NCBI GenBank assembly: GCA_031213475.1
Contig: JARUPZ010000006.1
Location: forward strand, 248,001 to 312,000
Origin: Nereocystis luetkeana
Lineage: Eukaryota; Sar; Phaeophyceae; Laminariales; Laminariaceae
Reading direction: 5' to 3'
DNA length: 64,000 nucleotides
Shown: in pieces, positions 1 through 13,100 of the stretch
How positions within the stretch are numbered: position 1 is the stretch's first letter
Layout: each line of letters starts with the position of its first letter
The notes under the pieces: generated by a model
What the model was told of the DNA's origin: nothing
Databases searched by the model: none
The model's input: the letters and a program-made list of their open reading frames with translations, nothing else
Position numbers and translations under genes: made by a program

Positions 1-589
1 TTAGTAAGAGCCCCGTACGGGCCGTCGGCTGCCCACCGCGCAATGTTAGCTTACTGCAAATATATCATGTTTCCAACATTTTCACGCCATTTTCAAGTTT
101 ATGGTCTTGATCGGGGTCGGGGTGCCAAAAGGGGTAGGGCCGACTGCGGGGTCAAAGCACCACACACACACACACGAGAACAGGATATCAGGCACATAAC
201 AATAGATTCGTGTATAAACGTATAGTCGTGGGTGCCTGATGCATGTATGTGTAGGTGCCCAGTACCCCCACCTTGCGCACATTCTAGGTGTAACAATATT
301 ACTGCGGAGACATTGAACAGTGTATGTATGTAGCACACACGATTACCCATACCGAAATGAGAAGTAGACACCTTTTGTTTGTGTGGGTTGGTATACATAT
401 TATATAATGTGCATTGTTCGTTGTCTCCACAGCAATGTAACAAGCAACAAGCCTCATAGAGTGTCGACAACCTCTCAACTCGCACGCGTAGTGACAGTGG
501 CAGATGGTGCGATCTATTGGAGCAATGATGGGCAGAGCGCGAACAATTGTCCATGCGTACCTATAGTGATAGTGATGCTCCCCTCAAAG

Positions 590-810
590 TATCCAGGTCG
601 CTGGTGTGTGTGTGTGTGGTGTGCCTTTCGTATCCAGTACGATGACATGATATTGAGTTATCTATTTTCATTGCGGAAATACAGTGCGGTATCTCTCTGT
701 GTCGCGGTTTTGTGGCCACAGAGCTTGTTCTTCGAAGTATTCCTTTAGGGTGAAGAATCGGCAGACACTGGGTGCGCTGGATGTCGACGGGTAGAAGGAA
801 CGTGCACTGA
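590..810. repeat. Dispersed repeat family E
   Basis: Shares tcgtatccagtacgatgaca, cagacactgggtgcgctgga and tgtcgacgggtagaa with the copy near 62.9 kb. Confidence 0.65.
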
Positions 811-950
811 CTGGTGATCCCGTCACCTTCTAAACGTAGTTAGTTACTACTGCAATAAAATGCTGCAGACAAACCTAAAAGCTGGCGTCATAAAATAGTG
901 CCGAAAGGAAAACTTTCAGAACTCAAGGCTGTAACCGTGACTACAGTAAC

Positions 951-972
951 TAAGTAAGTAAGTAAGTAAGTA
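951..972. repeat. (TAAG)n microsatellite
   Basis: Five to six copies of TAAG/GTAA in an intron of the PP2C-PKG gene. Confidence 0.85.
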
Positions 973-1084
973 GTAAATAATAAAACGCTGCTTGAAACGC
1001 TGCCTGTCTGTAGGAGCGGTCATGAAACAGTGGGACCGGTCGATCGTGCATTGTTTCGTCATAGTAAGGATACTCAGCAGATAC

Positions 1085-1180
1085 GAATTCTTGAAGTCGT
1101 AATAACTCTAAAGCTAAAGCTCCACCATGCAGGGTTTCTGCGTGCGAGATTGTAGGGGCGGTGGATAAGAAGTGCGTTGT
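1085..1180 (-). CDS. PP2C-PKG exon 20 (tentative, alpha-E helix)
   Basis: A possible exon with acceptor CCTGAG| and donor TTC|GTATCT, phase 0. It ends [19 protein letters not shown], which resembles the long helix before the HRD loop. The first ~14 residues would be an insertion. The remaining kinase exons must lie to the left of the window. Confidence 0.45.
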
Positions 1181-4100
1181 CTCAGGGGGGCGAGCGGTTG
1201 ATAAGAGTGTTTCCCTGGGTGTCTTTTTGAGTGCCTCATTTATTTGGTGTCTTTTTGACTGCCTTATTGCGGTAACAGGGGGGACTGAAGTGCATCGCCT
1301 TTGGCCTGCAACAAACGTGTGCAACAAACGTTAGTCCCTGTTTCCCATACTTATGCTCAATATATTCTACTGTAGAATAAGTAGCCCTACAAGGGTGCTC
1401 ACCTCAGGTAGCGCACCTTGCTCCAAAAGGCTGCCTAGCTCGCACAATACAGGCTGCTTGTAGATGGAGTAGACACACTGGAGAAGAGGAGAGGGCGTAT
1501 TTAATACGTAGGCGTACATAATTGTCGATGAGTTAAACTAAGAACGAATGGAGAATGAGAAGAGTCCAACTTGTGTCTAGCTTGACGTTGTCAACTCTGC
1601 GAGAAGCCTTCATGGTTTCATGCCGTTTTTAGGGGTCGATGAGGTCAACGCCAGCTTTTGGAAGCCACAAAAGCCATCGCCCAAAAATGAGTAGCATCGC
1701 ATTTATTTGCGCCTCGACCGGGGCGTACTTTGTGGTATACAGACAGACGCTTAAGGATATGTCCAGAACGGGGGCCTCGAAGCATTCACCTGTACCTACC
1801 TTTGTGCTCTGTAGTGTCAGCAGCTGGGTAGGAACGAAGGGGTTGAGCTTGGTCAGGCTGGCCAAAATGTGGCTCTCCTCTATGATACTTTTCTCGGAGC
1901 CCTCCTGCACGAGTCCTTTCTTCAGGGATGTCTTCAGCGGGTGAGGCCACAAGGTCATGAAATCGGAAACATCAGACGAGGCGTGCTTGTCACGGAAACA
2001 TGGCACATCAGTGCAGAACAAACAACGAAACTACCTCCGTCGTATTAGTTAGTCTGGGCTAGGCTTGACCAATTCAATATTGGCGTTCCCTGAAACATCG
2101 ACCTAAGATAAGGGTTAGAGGTTTGCCACACCGACAGGACCGGACGTCTCTGTAGTCTCTGTCAGAGAGAGAAGAGAACAAGATTCGACGAGTTCGATTC
2201 GAAGCCGCAAAAAAGTAAGGCGTGGCATGACAAAAAAAAAGCGGAGCGGTCAGAGTTGAACGTTTGTATAATATGAATGCATGCTTCGAAGTAGCAACGA
2301 AAGACAGCAGCAATGTTTCTAAAGTAACTTTAAGGTGTTTGTGTCGACCGTGGTGGAATTCATGCATGGCAGTCCGAAAGTACATGTGAACTTGGGGGCG
2401 ATCACGACTTCGGTACATTTGCCATTAAAAACTCCGCCACGTTTCGGGCTGAAGCAGCACACGCGCTTTAGCGAGAACAGCAAGAACAGCAGGGAAAGAA
2501 AACAGTAAAAAAACACGGAATTTAGGCCCAAACAGTCTTCGATAATAATAACGACCCCTCGCTTGAGGGCGGGAAATTGACGGTAGAAAGTGACGATTAC
2601 AACAACAACCCCTTGCATGAGTAGGGGGTGGAAACAAATTGCTGTCCGAGTTACGACGCAGAGGGTCGTACGGAACGGCGCAACCTGATCCTACCCGTAC
2701 TGCCGAGCGTTCACCCTAACCCTAACCCTAACCCTAGACCATTGGTACCACCAACGTTGCTATTGCGGGGGGGCATAGTAACTAGGACCTACGGTGCACA
2801 CGAAAATCTACACACCTCCCTGCTTTTACCAACACTTTTTGGTCCTATTTACTATGGTCCCACGTAATAACCATTGATTCGGTGGTTATCGAAGGGGTCC
2901 CAAAGAGTTTAATAGTGTACGTATTTTGTTGTTCTGGGTGGAGACCGAAAGATAGATTTCTCCGCTCGGGTAGATACATCTATACACCCGATATCTCCTG
3001 CATCCTGCCCTTGCTTTTGCATCATCCCTACCTAGACTACGGTGCCATGCTACCTGTCAGATTCCTAGCCCTTGACACCTACATAGTTGGCTCCGATGAC
3101 TACAGTAGGCCTCCGAATGGCACAGCCCCACGCCAGCAAGTACTATTCGACTCCTCCTGAAACGCGCACCTTGACCGAGAAGGTGGCCTTGGTTTTGGCA
3201 TGTGTGTACTGCCCCACGAAGGTGGACGTTCCAAGCTGGATCGCCCAAGCCTTTAGGTGCAGATCTCGACCCGTTGTGCCCTTTTCGATGGAGATTGGGA
3301 AGCGAGCTGCTGTTGTGTTAAGTCGAATCGCAAAGCGAGATTGTTCGAAAACACACGGGTCGTCGCCCATCATATCTGTAATGAGCGCACGGTCCACGCA
3401 AGCCAGCCATGATGTCTAAATAAGTGTGAAAATACGCATGCTACGGTAGGGAAAGGGTGCGCCTGCTGCAATACGCTCTGGGACTCCTCGTCTGGGGCTT
3501 CTCGCTTGAGAAGATTTATTTTTCACCCAAAGACTGTCTTTGAGAAAAATGCGCCCTTAAGCCGATGATCAATCCGGTGGTCTATGTCTGTGACGAAACA
3601 AAACCAACTGTGAAAGCAAGCCGTATTCCTAGTGGCATTGGGTACGTAGTTCCTCTCAGTCGAGAAGCGCCATCGGCCAGAAACGGTTTGGCGAAAAAGT
3701 GCTACCTGGTACCTCTACATATGGTGGAAAGCATTGAAGGAGGACGCTTCCTTTGCATTTAGAAACCCCCTCTGGTGGACAAGGAGCCAAGTACACGCGG
3801 TCACGGCACGTTTCGCGATCCAATCGTTCGACGGACAGGCCAAACCCGGCACGATCTCGTCCTCCGCGAAGGACAATCCCTTGGTTTCCTCTTCCATTCC
3901 GGACAGCTGAAAGTATATTTATTTGTTGTTGGTTATATAGCCCAAGCCACTAGCCTACTCAGTCACGTGACTCAGTAGGTCAATGGGCTATTCTATAGAA
4001 CCCACAACATGTATGTGTTCCACACTAAGTTCAGTACAACCGCTCCCGGTTTTCTTATTTTTCCAACGATAATTTAGTCTGAATTTCTTGTTAGTAGTCT

Positions 4101-7100
4101 TTTTTGTGAGAGGGGCAGTGCTACCGTACTGAAGGTCTAACCTGGAGTGACGCTACGAGGCCTCCGTCCCTCTCCTTCATTGCTTCACCCGCGGCCGTCC
4201 TAGCCCCCGCTTGGTCGATTACGGATTGCAGCTGCCCCAATTTGGCTTCCATCGTAGACCGGCGTAAAGAGAGAAGGCGGGTGTTGCCCGACGACACAAA
4301 CGATCCCTGCGACCAAAATCACGGTCAAAAGCACCGTTGAAAGCATCGTCAAAAGCACCATCAAAAGCACCACATCAAAAAGCACAGAAAAAACTCCACC
4401 AAAAGCACGACCGGGATGCATGCTGTAATAGACTTCTATTGCCTCGGAGGGTTATCCTCCAGCTGAAAGGTTAGACTGATAATAATGTTTGGCACGAGAA
4501 GCGCAGTAACGTGGTTGTGGCAGGATCGCCCTCTCTTTGAAAAAAAACACCGAGGGTCGAACAGGTATTGTTTGTGCTGTCTGTGCTGTCTGTACTGCCT
4601 GTCCTGTGTGTGCCTTTAACCGCCTGTACCTTTATGGGCAAGTCGTGAAGGAGGGCCGTTTCTCCAAAGTATCCGCCGACGTCAATGCTGGCCACTTCTT
4701 CTCGTTCGTGTCCTACCCCAAGGTAGCACTTCACCTGTTATTGGTCATAGTATCGGAACGTAATTTTCGTTGGGGTGCGGGCCACGACACTGTACAGGGA
4801 GAAAACAGAAGCATGTTATCACCACAACATTTCGGCCCGCCGGGGCTCCTGAACACAATTGCTGCTGCACTGTACAGAAATAGAAGCATGATTATATTCC
4901 GGCGTGTTTCGCCCCCACAACGGAAGTGCGGTCCTTACGGCCTACGGCCTACAGGGGCCCCCTTAACTCTATATGCCCAATATCGTCGAAACGCCTTTAC
5001 CTCTAGAAGTGCGTTTTTGTGCCGTCGGGTTATTACAGTTACACTCTTTCTTAAAGTTACTGTAGCCCATCACCTATCGTCTATCACCTACCAGGTATCA
5101 CCTATCACCTATCACCGGTCAACTATCACCCATTAACTATCAAGGGTTTTTGCCAAAACCAGGTATACCTGGCCACTTTTCGGTCAAAATCAGTTACATG
5201 CTAAAAACAAGTACAAAACACACCCCAGGAGCCCTGCTATTATTGGCCAGGCTGACATGTGTACCTGATTTTGGCTCGAAAAGGCCAAGGTATACCTGTT
5301 TTTTTTACTCTGTCTAGCTTTCAACTGATTTTGGCCAACTTTGAACCAATCAGAGAGACCATACGTACATCATGTTGTTTCTCTCCGTATGCGTCTGCCC
5401 TCCCTCGGTTGGAATTGTTCTCTATTAACCCTTTTAGGGCTGCAGTCTCGTTTTGAGGACAATTGGGGAGAAATTACTTGGAGTTTGAGTGGATTGTCCC
5501 CAAGACGGGACTGGAGTTCTAAAGGGGTTAACGTATAAACTCTGTACTCGTACGTTGTACTTGAAAGTACGTATTTATTTACATATGCATACTGCTGTAC
5601 ATACGCTGGTTTCGCTTTATTTCTTATTTAGGGTGTGCGACGTGCTTCAGTTATTAAATAGTTGTTGTGATGTGACCTGCTGTCCTGCTGTGTGTTGTTT
5701 TCTATGTATGTTCACAGCGGTTTATACAGCACCACGGTCGTTGTCCGCACTCTGCATCACCCCGCGTCGAGGTGGTCTCAGGTTTGGTACGGCAAGATAA
5801 TTTCCTGCCGAACAGGCGTTTCCGCGAGGACGGCCTAGAAGATTTATAGAGCTGCCAACGGAGGGGGGCGCCAGAGTAAATACTCTTGTTTGGCGCCCCC
5901 GCCGTGGCAAAACAAACGACACGAAGCCTATTAATAGTGACTCTCTCTGCAAGTCCAAGTAAGTGAAGCCCGTGGTATTTACACTCTGAAGAAAACTAAA
6001 CGATTTAGATTTTGGAGGCGATGTGGCACGCTTCATTTTTTACCCGACTTTCATGGACACAACACCGCTCGTGGCGCGCGTTTTTCACTTGGTTTTAATA
6101 TATATATGCCTGATTTTGGCTCAAATGGATCAGATATAATAACTGATTTTGGCATTTGCCCCAACTATTAACTATCTCATATCATCTATACCAAGTACCG
6201 CATCATAGCTTACCAAGCAATGCCGATGCTGTAGTAATCTCAGATAATAATATGGTTTTACCCGTGTTCTCCGTACTACTGTAGTCAAGTCAATCACGCC
6301 CCAAAAGGTAAGGTTGCTGTCAGGATACTCACAGTTCCCAGTAGCATGATATAAAACCTGTCTCCCATCTCCCCCTCCGTGGCAATGTACTGCTCGTCCA
6401 CAAACGTCTCCTCCTCCATGAGACTGCACAGCTGCTGCAGCTTCAGCGTCGACAAAGGCTTGAGGGTCTTAACCTGACTCGCACACCATGCAGTAGAGCG
6501 GCAGCAGAGGGGGCGGGTGATTTGTTTTCAGAAATACACCACAATATCTGTATGTATGTGCTACACGTGACAGTCAGCGCTTACTACCCAGTGACAGTCG
6601 GGAAGGCAAACACTTACTTGACGACGGGACCGAAATCAGCCACGTAGATAAAGTTAACGGACTTCGCTCAAGATCGTTGTTTCTCTTCTGAGGCGTGTTG
6701 TGGATACCACATTGCGAGCGTCGAGCGCCACTTTCGCGTTTACTTTTTCAGATCTATCTGAGGGACAAGGGTCGACGGTTATGTGCTACTCATATACATG
6801 AGGCGTGTTCAATTCGAGGTGGTACGGAAAAAAGTACGGATGGGAGACTCCACTAAGCACAAAACAGTAGTCACGCTACGACGGTGCGCACAAACAAAAG
6901 CAACCATAACACTTGCTGGTACGCTGAAGGGCATGCTGTTTCGCAAAACAAAATTGTGTGACGAGGCGGTTTCTAAACACTCGCAGATACCTCACACCGG
7001 CATACGCGGCTGTCCGGCGTTTCCTACCTTTCGTAAAAGCTTGACGGTGCTGTCGTGCGACATGCTGTCCACCAGAATGCCGCGAAAAGCTTTTCTCTCC

Positions 7101-10100
7101 AGGCCCCAGAGCCAGCCATCAACGACACAAGTAACCGTGGCCGTCCTTGGTTTGCCGTACATTAGGCTCAGCTCGCCGAAGCTCACCCCGGACTGGTTTA
7201 TGTGCGAAATGACGGAGTCTATGCCCTCGTGATCAGTCACGCTCACCTATCATCGCGGGGCAGGAAAGCGTAATCGATCATCAGTCATCAATCATCGAGG
7301 TCGAGATAGGGCACAGTAGTATATTCGCCAACCAGTTCTCACGCCAATCAGCCAAAACGACCGTTTCGCGCCCTCCACCATTCATGGTGTCATTGTTTTT
7401 CTCATTTATTTGGTGTTTCGAATTAATTGTTGATATTGTTATCGTCGATGTTATAGTTGGTATGTTATAAGGATTACCTTGGGCTGGGTAATCGATCGGT
7501 CCTTTACCCGTATTATAATATAGCTGAGTAGGTAACACCTTCACATTTGACGTCGTCCAGGTCACGCGTTCGAACCTCACTTCGAACGTTTCTTTTACAG
7601 AAACGCTTGCGCGTGCACACCTAAAAAACGCATCTCCCTGGTTCCCCAGGCAATGAAACGAAGCGGGTAGGTCAGCGTACGGACGTATACGGTTCCGACG
7701 CCCCAAAGACCCCGCCGTTCAGAGGGGGGGAGAGAGTGTTCTAAGGATTACCTTGGGCTGGGTAATCGATCGGTCTTTTACCCGTATAGCTCAGTGGGTA
7801 ACACCTTCACAGGTACAGTAGTGCTTATCATCGGGTGTTGTCGTGTGTTTCATGGTATCATTTGATAGGTATTATTTAGTTGTGTTGCCAATAACAGGAT
7901 TATTAGTGTTGCGCGCGATGATACACTTCGTAGAGGCTGGTAAGGCAATGATTCGCTCTTCGTATAGGTCGGTAAGGTGATTATACACAATAGTCTACTG
8001 CTGCAGGAAAGCGTTGGTGGGGTGGTGAAATTAATCAACTCGTTACTTGAGTTACACTAGCAAGAGTGTGAATGCAGTATTACGGGGGATCATAGTAAAT
8101 AGAACCTACGGTACAGACAAAAACCTACCGGTATATATTTCTCCATTTTTACTAACAATATTTGGTACTATTTACTATGGCCCCCCGTGATAGTTGCTGC
8201 CTCCGAGGAACACGATGTGTTACCGAGCTCAAAAGACCGCGCGGCTCGAATACACCACCATCCGACCGCCCGTTGTGAGACAGCCCTGAAAGCTAGCACA
8301 GGGAGAAAGCATGCTGTAGGCGTCAACGCTTACAGCAGGTTTAGTCGAAGATCTCATGCTCATACACGAGCCTATACGGGGCACCTCTATCCTCGAAAAC
8401 TACAAATAGTACAATACGAGTTCCTGCAAAATGGTGTTTATGGTGCAAGAAGTACACCATGCTTCCAAAGATCGTTGACTTGCTTGCGTCGAAGGATGCT
8501 CCTTGGCGCCTGCCCGAATTGAGGGTATATTTCCACCCGGAATATTGTCGGCGTGATGCGCGGCCTCAATAGACGTGCATAGTGTCTTCGGGAAAATAGC
8601 CGACAACGGATATATATATCGACAAGAAGAGTCCAAGCAGGGTAAGACTGAAGCAGCCGTTGTTGAAAAATAACGTAGGTCAACCGCCACACTGCTGGGT
8701 CGGCCGCCGCATTATTGCAGTAGCGCATACCAGATACCTGGTATGCAGTATGAGCAGATACATATTGTTAGACCAAATAAATGCGCATTCATCCTACACA
8801 TATATATACCCATATACTGCTAAAGGCTCACATCATATTCTCCGGTATCGACAATGTAGAACCTATCTCCCTGATCTCCTTGCTTGATGACTTTGTCCCC
8901 CTTCACCACCTGCTCTCGAGACATCACTCGCACAACGTCGCCCATCTGCTTCTTGCTCAAGTGCTGGAACAAAAATATGTCCTTCATAGAGCACATACAT
9001 GACGCATACCAGGCATACAGCACATACATTACGCACATAAAACACGTAAGACATTATGCACATACAGCACAAATAATATGCATAGTAGGTATACAGCACA
9101 CATACATATATGGCGCGCATACAGCGCATACACGCACAAACGTATATATATGAAAAAAAGAATGAGTTAAAACACGGAAGGTGGTATCAATCAGACCTGG
9201 ATACTTGACAAAATAATACCAATACTGTAGCCCCCCTTAAGATGGCTCTACGGACTTCTTTACGACGTTTTACCAATCAAATCTGAACGGTTTGAACTAG
9301 TTTGTTGTTTGTTTGCATTCCTACTGTAGCTGACCAAACCACTGGTCGGTGATGAGACTACTCGTCGGGTTGCTCGCACAATGTGGTGCTCCCTAAAGGC
9401 GTTTTTGGCTGAGTTACTAGTGTGCATCGAGTGGTAGTCTACCGGCCTAATAGTATGGAGCTCCTCGTGTTGAAACCCTAACAGGGAAAAAAGGATATTG
9501 AGCTACTGCAGCCCCTCTGACGATGGCGTCTTGATGTGCTGAAGCGTGGCGCGCAAACTGACTTTGAAGCAAGCACTTTCTATTCGGGGGGAACATACAA
9601 ATTAAATAGTGCTTATAGTAGAAATGAACCATTTTTTGTGCGTAAACATAGAGGGATACACATGCTTTTTGGGGCCATCGTGGGTTCTGCTTACCATGGT
9701 ACCCAATATTAGCGTGCGCGGATCGGGGGCAACTGCACGTCATCTACAGCACACATGTCCAGGTAAACCGTGTGTTCGACAAGTTGAAAAATCGGCTCGA
9801 AGCATACCATAGGCATGGCAAGTGCTTGCCTGAACGTACCTTGACAATTGCTAGGATGGTCTGCACCTCCTGCGCTGTCTTCGGCACCTCGTTCGCTGCC
9901 ACATCGAACGCCCCTACGCCACGTATACCATAGCAACGGGAACCGGTAGCGACAGCGACAGAAAAGGGATCAGGGCCTAGATGGTGGTGTTACCGGTGTT
10001 ACGGGTAAACCACTGTACAAAGCTGTTGTGCGTCACGCTCGGCTCGTGGGGACGGCGACAAAGGCATGACGACAACGCTCACATCATAAAAGCAGCGAGA

Positions 10101-13100
10101 TAGGGTTGGAGCTTGGGGGGGTGTCAACCGTTTCGTATCTGACTCTTACGGGCGACTATACATTAGTAATCAGAACCTAATGTGGTGCGTAAGCATAGGG
10201 GGGTAGCTGGTGTTTCGGGTCTATCGCTGGTTCTGAGTAGTATGGCCCACCGTAAAAACGTTGTGTGTCGTGCTCGTGTGGATGGCGGGAAAGGCACGGC
10301 TGACGGGTACAATGGTGCCACATCGAACCCTTTATACCACTACCATACCGACAGCGACAGAGAGGGTTGGAGCTTGGGTGGGGATCACCGGTTCCGGACA
10401 GGACTACAGCAGTACCTGGTGGTGTTCTTCATGCCTGTGGGGATGGCAATACTATACAAGCAGGATGGACTGGCTTCAGCAGCAGTAGCACGGACGCAAT
10501 AGTCCATACAAGGTGGATAGCCAGATTCCGACCGCTACGTCCCGCTGTGGCCACAATAAGTGGCCAGGTCTGGCAAGAGCCCTCGCTCAGCTCTCTTCAA
10601 ACTACGAGATGTCCATAGCAGTGACTGTACAGTTCCACTCAGTCGTCCCGTGAGCAGCTACGCCGGCCACCCAGCAACAACGGAATCTTTCATTGTGCAA
10701 CCTTGGAAAAGTCAGGCATTATGGCGAAGTCCTAAATGCTTCGCCTCCGTCGCTGCAGGCGAGACCGTCTGTGGTGTCGCAGTATTTCGTTAGCGTAGCC
10801 TGCACGTAAAGACTCTGCTTGAACATCAGGGATTGTTTAGGACGGAATGCCACAGGAAGACGAACTCTATTTAATAGCTGCTACCACCAAATGGCTAATA
10901 ATGTTCGGTGTGGTGATCTATTTCCTCTGAATAGGATGACAGTTATGATAGTTGTCCAGGCTGATCATTGGATCGGTTGTCTTACCTCCCTCCTCGTCGA
11001 GGGCCCTGCCCTCTCTCACCAAGCGGCTCTTTGCTTCCTTGCTGAAATACCGCCGCACAGGTCTGACGCTCTCTCCAATAAACTGCTCTGTCTGCCGTCG
11101 CTTACTCGGGGTTTTGCCCAGACCCTTGTCAATTAATTACAAACAACGTGCATTATTATCGTCGGTTGGGATCAGGAAGGTCGAGGTCAATCAATGTCAA
11201 GGCCAACCTCGTGACGAACTTACTACTTGGGATTCACCCTCGGTTTCGATTCGTGGCGGGGGGTCACTCGTAGATGACGTGTGTTGCAATGGATGCAGGG
11301 TGGGAACTCAATGTTACGCTGCCTATCAATATTGAGTATTTGCTCCTTGAATCTAAGCAATGTTAACCCTGACCCCCGGCCCTAACACAAGCCCCTCTAG
11401 TATGTCTCCGTTTTCATAGCCTGGGCTGCCGCTCAGTCCCTCACATGGGTGAATACTGTGCATTCACAATATTGCGGCAAGAAAGCAATGATATCTAAGG
11501 GAGGACAACAGTAATCGGGACGGGCTTGATCAATATCCTACAGGACCACACCTACATCGCCCGCCTGCCAATAGATTTGCCTCGCCCACAACAACGTGTG
11601 GCCGTCAATGCTGGTACCTTAGACGTGATAGTCAATTTGTTCGCTGGCGCTTACGTACACCTTAGTAGGTAGACTGCTATACTTTTCACAACTAACTATT
11701 GAAAGGAGCATCCAAGGTATATGATACCGGATACGTTTATATAGACTTATTCACGGCCGGCGCCGACCTCTCATAGTTATGGCCAAAAGAATTAGACACC
11801 CCACCCTGATTGTGGTGCACCGGTTCTACATTCAACATCAACAAAACTTGCGTCCGAATGATGCGAATCAAAAGCGCCTAGGTGATAACCGCCGGTGTTG
11901 CTCGTTTGTGACACGAGGAAAGCACTCCCAACATACACTCCGGGCTACTTTAACTTGGCCAACAACGCTTTGGCATTCAAGTTTGGGCACCATTAGAAAC
12001 ATGAAATATGGTACATAGGTGATGTCGCTATGGACGTATTTTGGGACAATTAATATCAATACATCCATACAGTATACACCTACGAACGAGAAATAGCCTG
12101 AGGAGAAGATACTGGTGAGGCTCAATTTCGTGGGGGTGTTAAGAGAACTGGAGTAAGAAGTCACGCTTAGCGGCGATCGAAACACCAACGTCTACCGGTA
12201 TCACCCCAGGCGTGTGATAGCCTACTAGTAAGCTCAAGGTTGTTGGAGGATGCTGTCGTAGTAAGGTGCTACGTATGGTTTGCTCAGATTGATATTTCAT
12301 AGTACCTGGTAGAGGTGTTTCAAGTTGGCGGGTCCATATAGTACAACTGCATGATACTCTGCACTACAGTAGTACTGTAGTGAATGTAACTCACCGTGCC
12401 GCCTGTCCCTTCGACGAATCCCTCGATGAACAAGACGATGATGGTGATATCGTCCGTGCGCACTTCGTACCGCAGCCATGTCCGAAACGCTTCCTGAACG
12501 ATGTGCTTCGCCGCTGCTAAAGGGTCTTCGAATCTCTCCACCGCTTCCATAACCTGCCCAACCCAAGCATGGCAATAGCAACGAAGAAATCTCAAGCACG
12601 CACCGTGCATCTAAAATGAACCACAGGAGTCACTCAAGTAACTTCTAGTATCTCCGTTGCGTCTCCCCACCTTAGATGTCTCCAACTTTAGTAGCTTTCA
12701 AAGCGTTAAGGGCGGTGCGAGTTTGCCTTGCAGGGGTGTCATCTGTAGAACCTAAATACAGCCGGGTACCCATTTTAAGACCATCGGGACCCGTGAGAAG
12801 CCAATCAAAGTGGCCTAATCTCTTATATCTGGTATAATTTTCCACTGGCCATACTGCTGTAGTTCAAAGTAGTGTTTTCTCGTGAAAGAAGGCCAGCTTA
12901 CCTTGTCTCATCTCCTGAAAATTATCAAAACGGATATTATTCTTAAATAGAGTACCCCACTACGGCACTACTGTATTCCGAAGCTCCTCGCTGATGGAGT
13001 TATATCACTCTTAATTAAAATAACCAACGACTTTATGAAAGTTGGAAGTACGCCCAACACACAATCCCGTTGGCCAGGTGCTGTGTATCCAACGAAGGAT

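Larger units (their letters stand above)
1..1084. other. Left edge: presumed intron of the kinase, repeat-derived
   Basis: No kinase catalytic-loop or DFG exon could be found here. The stretch contains a dispersed repeat (about 415-810) seen again near 29.3 kb and 62.8 kb, a segment near 90-165 that recurs inverted near 18.9 kb, and a (GTAA) run at about 952-971. Confidence 0.5.

Noticed and set aside
1-60. Possible minus-strand kinase exon at the very left edge
   Set aside because: Two frames are open but neither shows a secure kinase motif; too short to judge.
4537-5136. 199-codon plus-strand ORF
   Set aside because: It runs antisense through PP2C-PKG exon 15 and has no recognisable domain.
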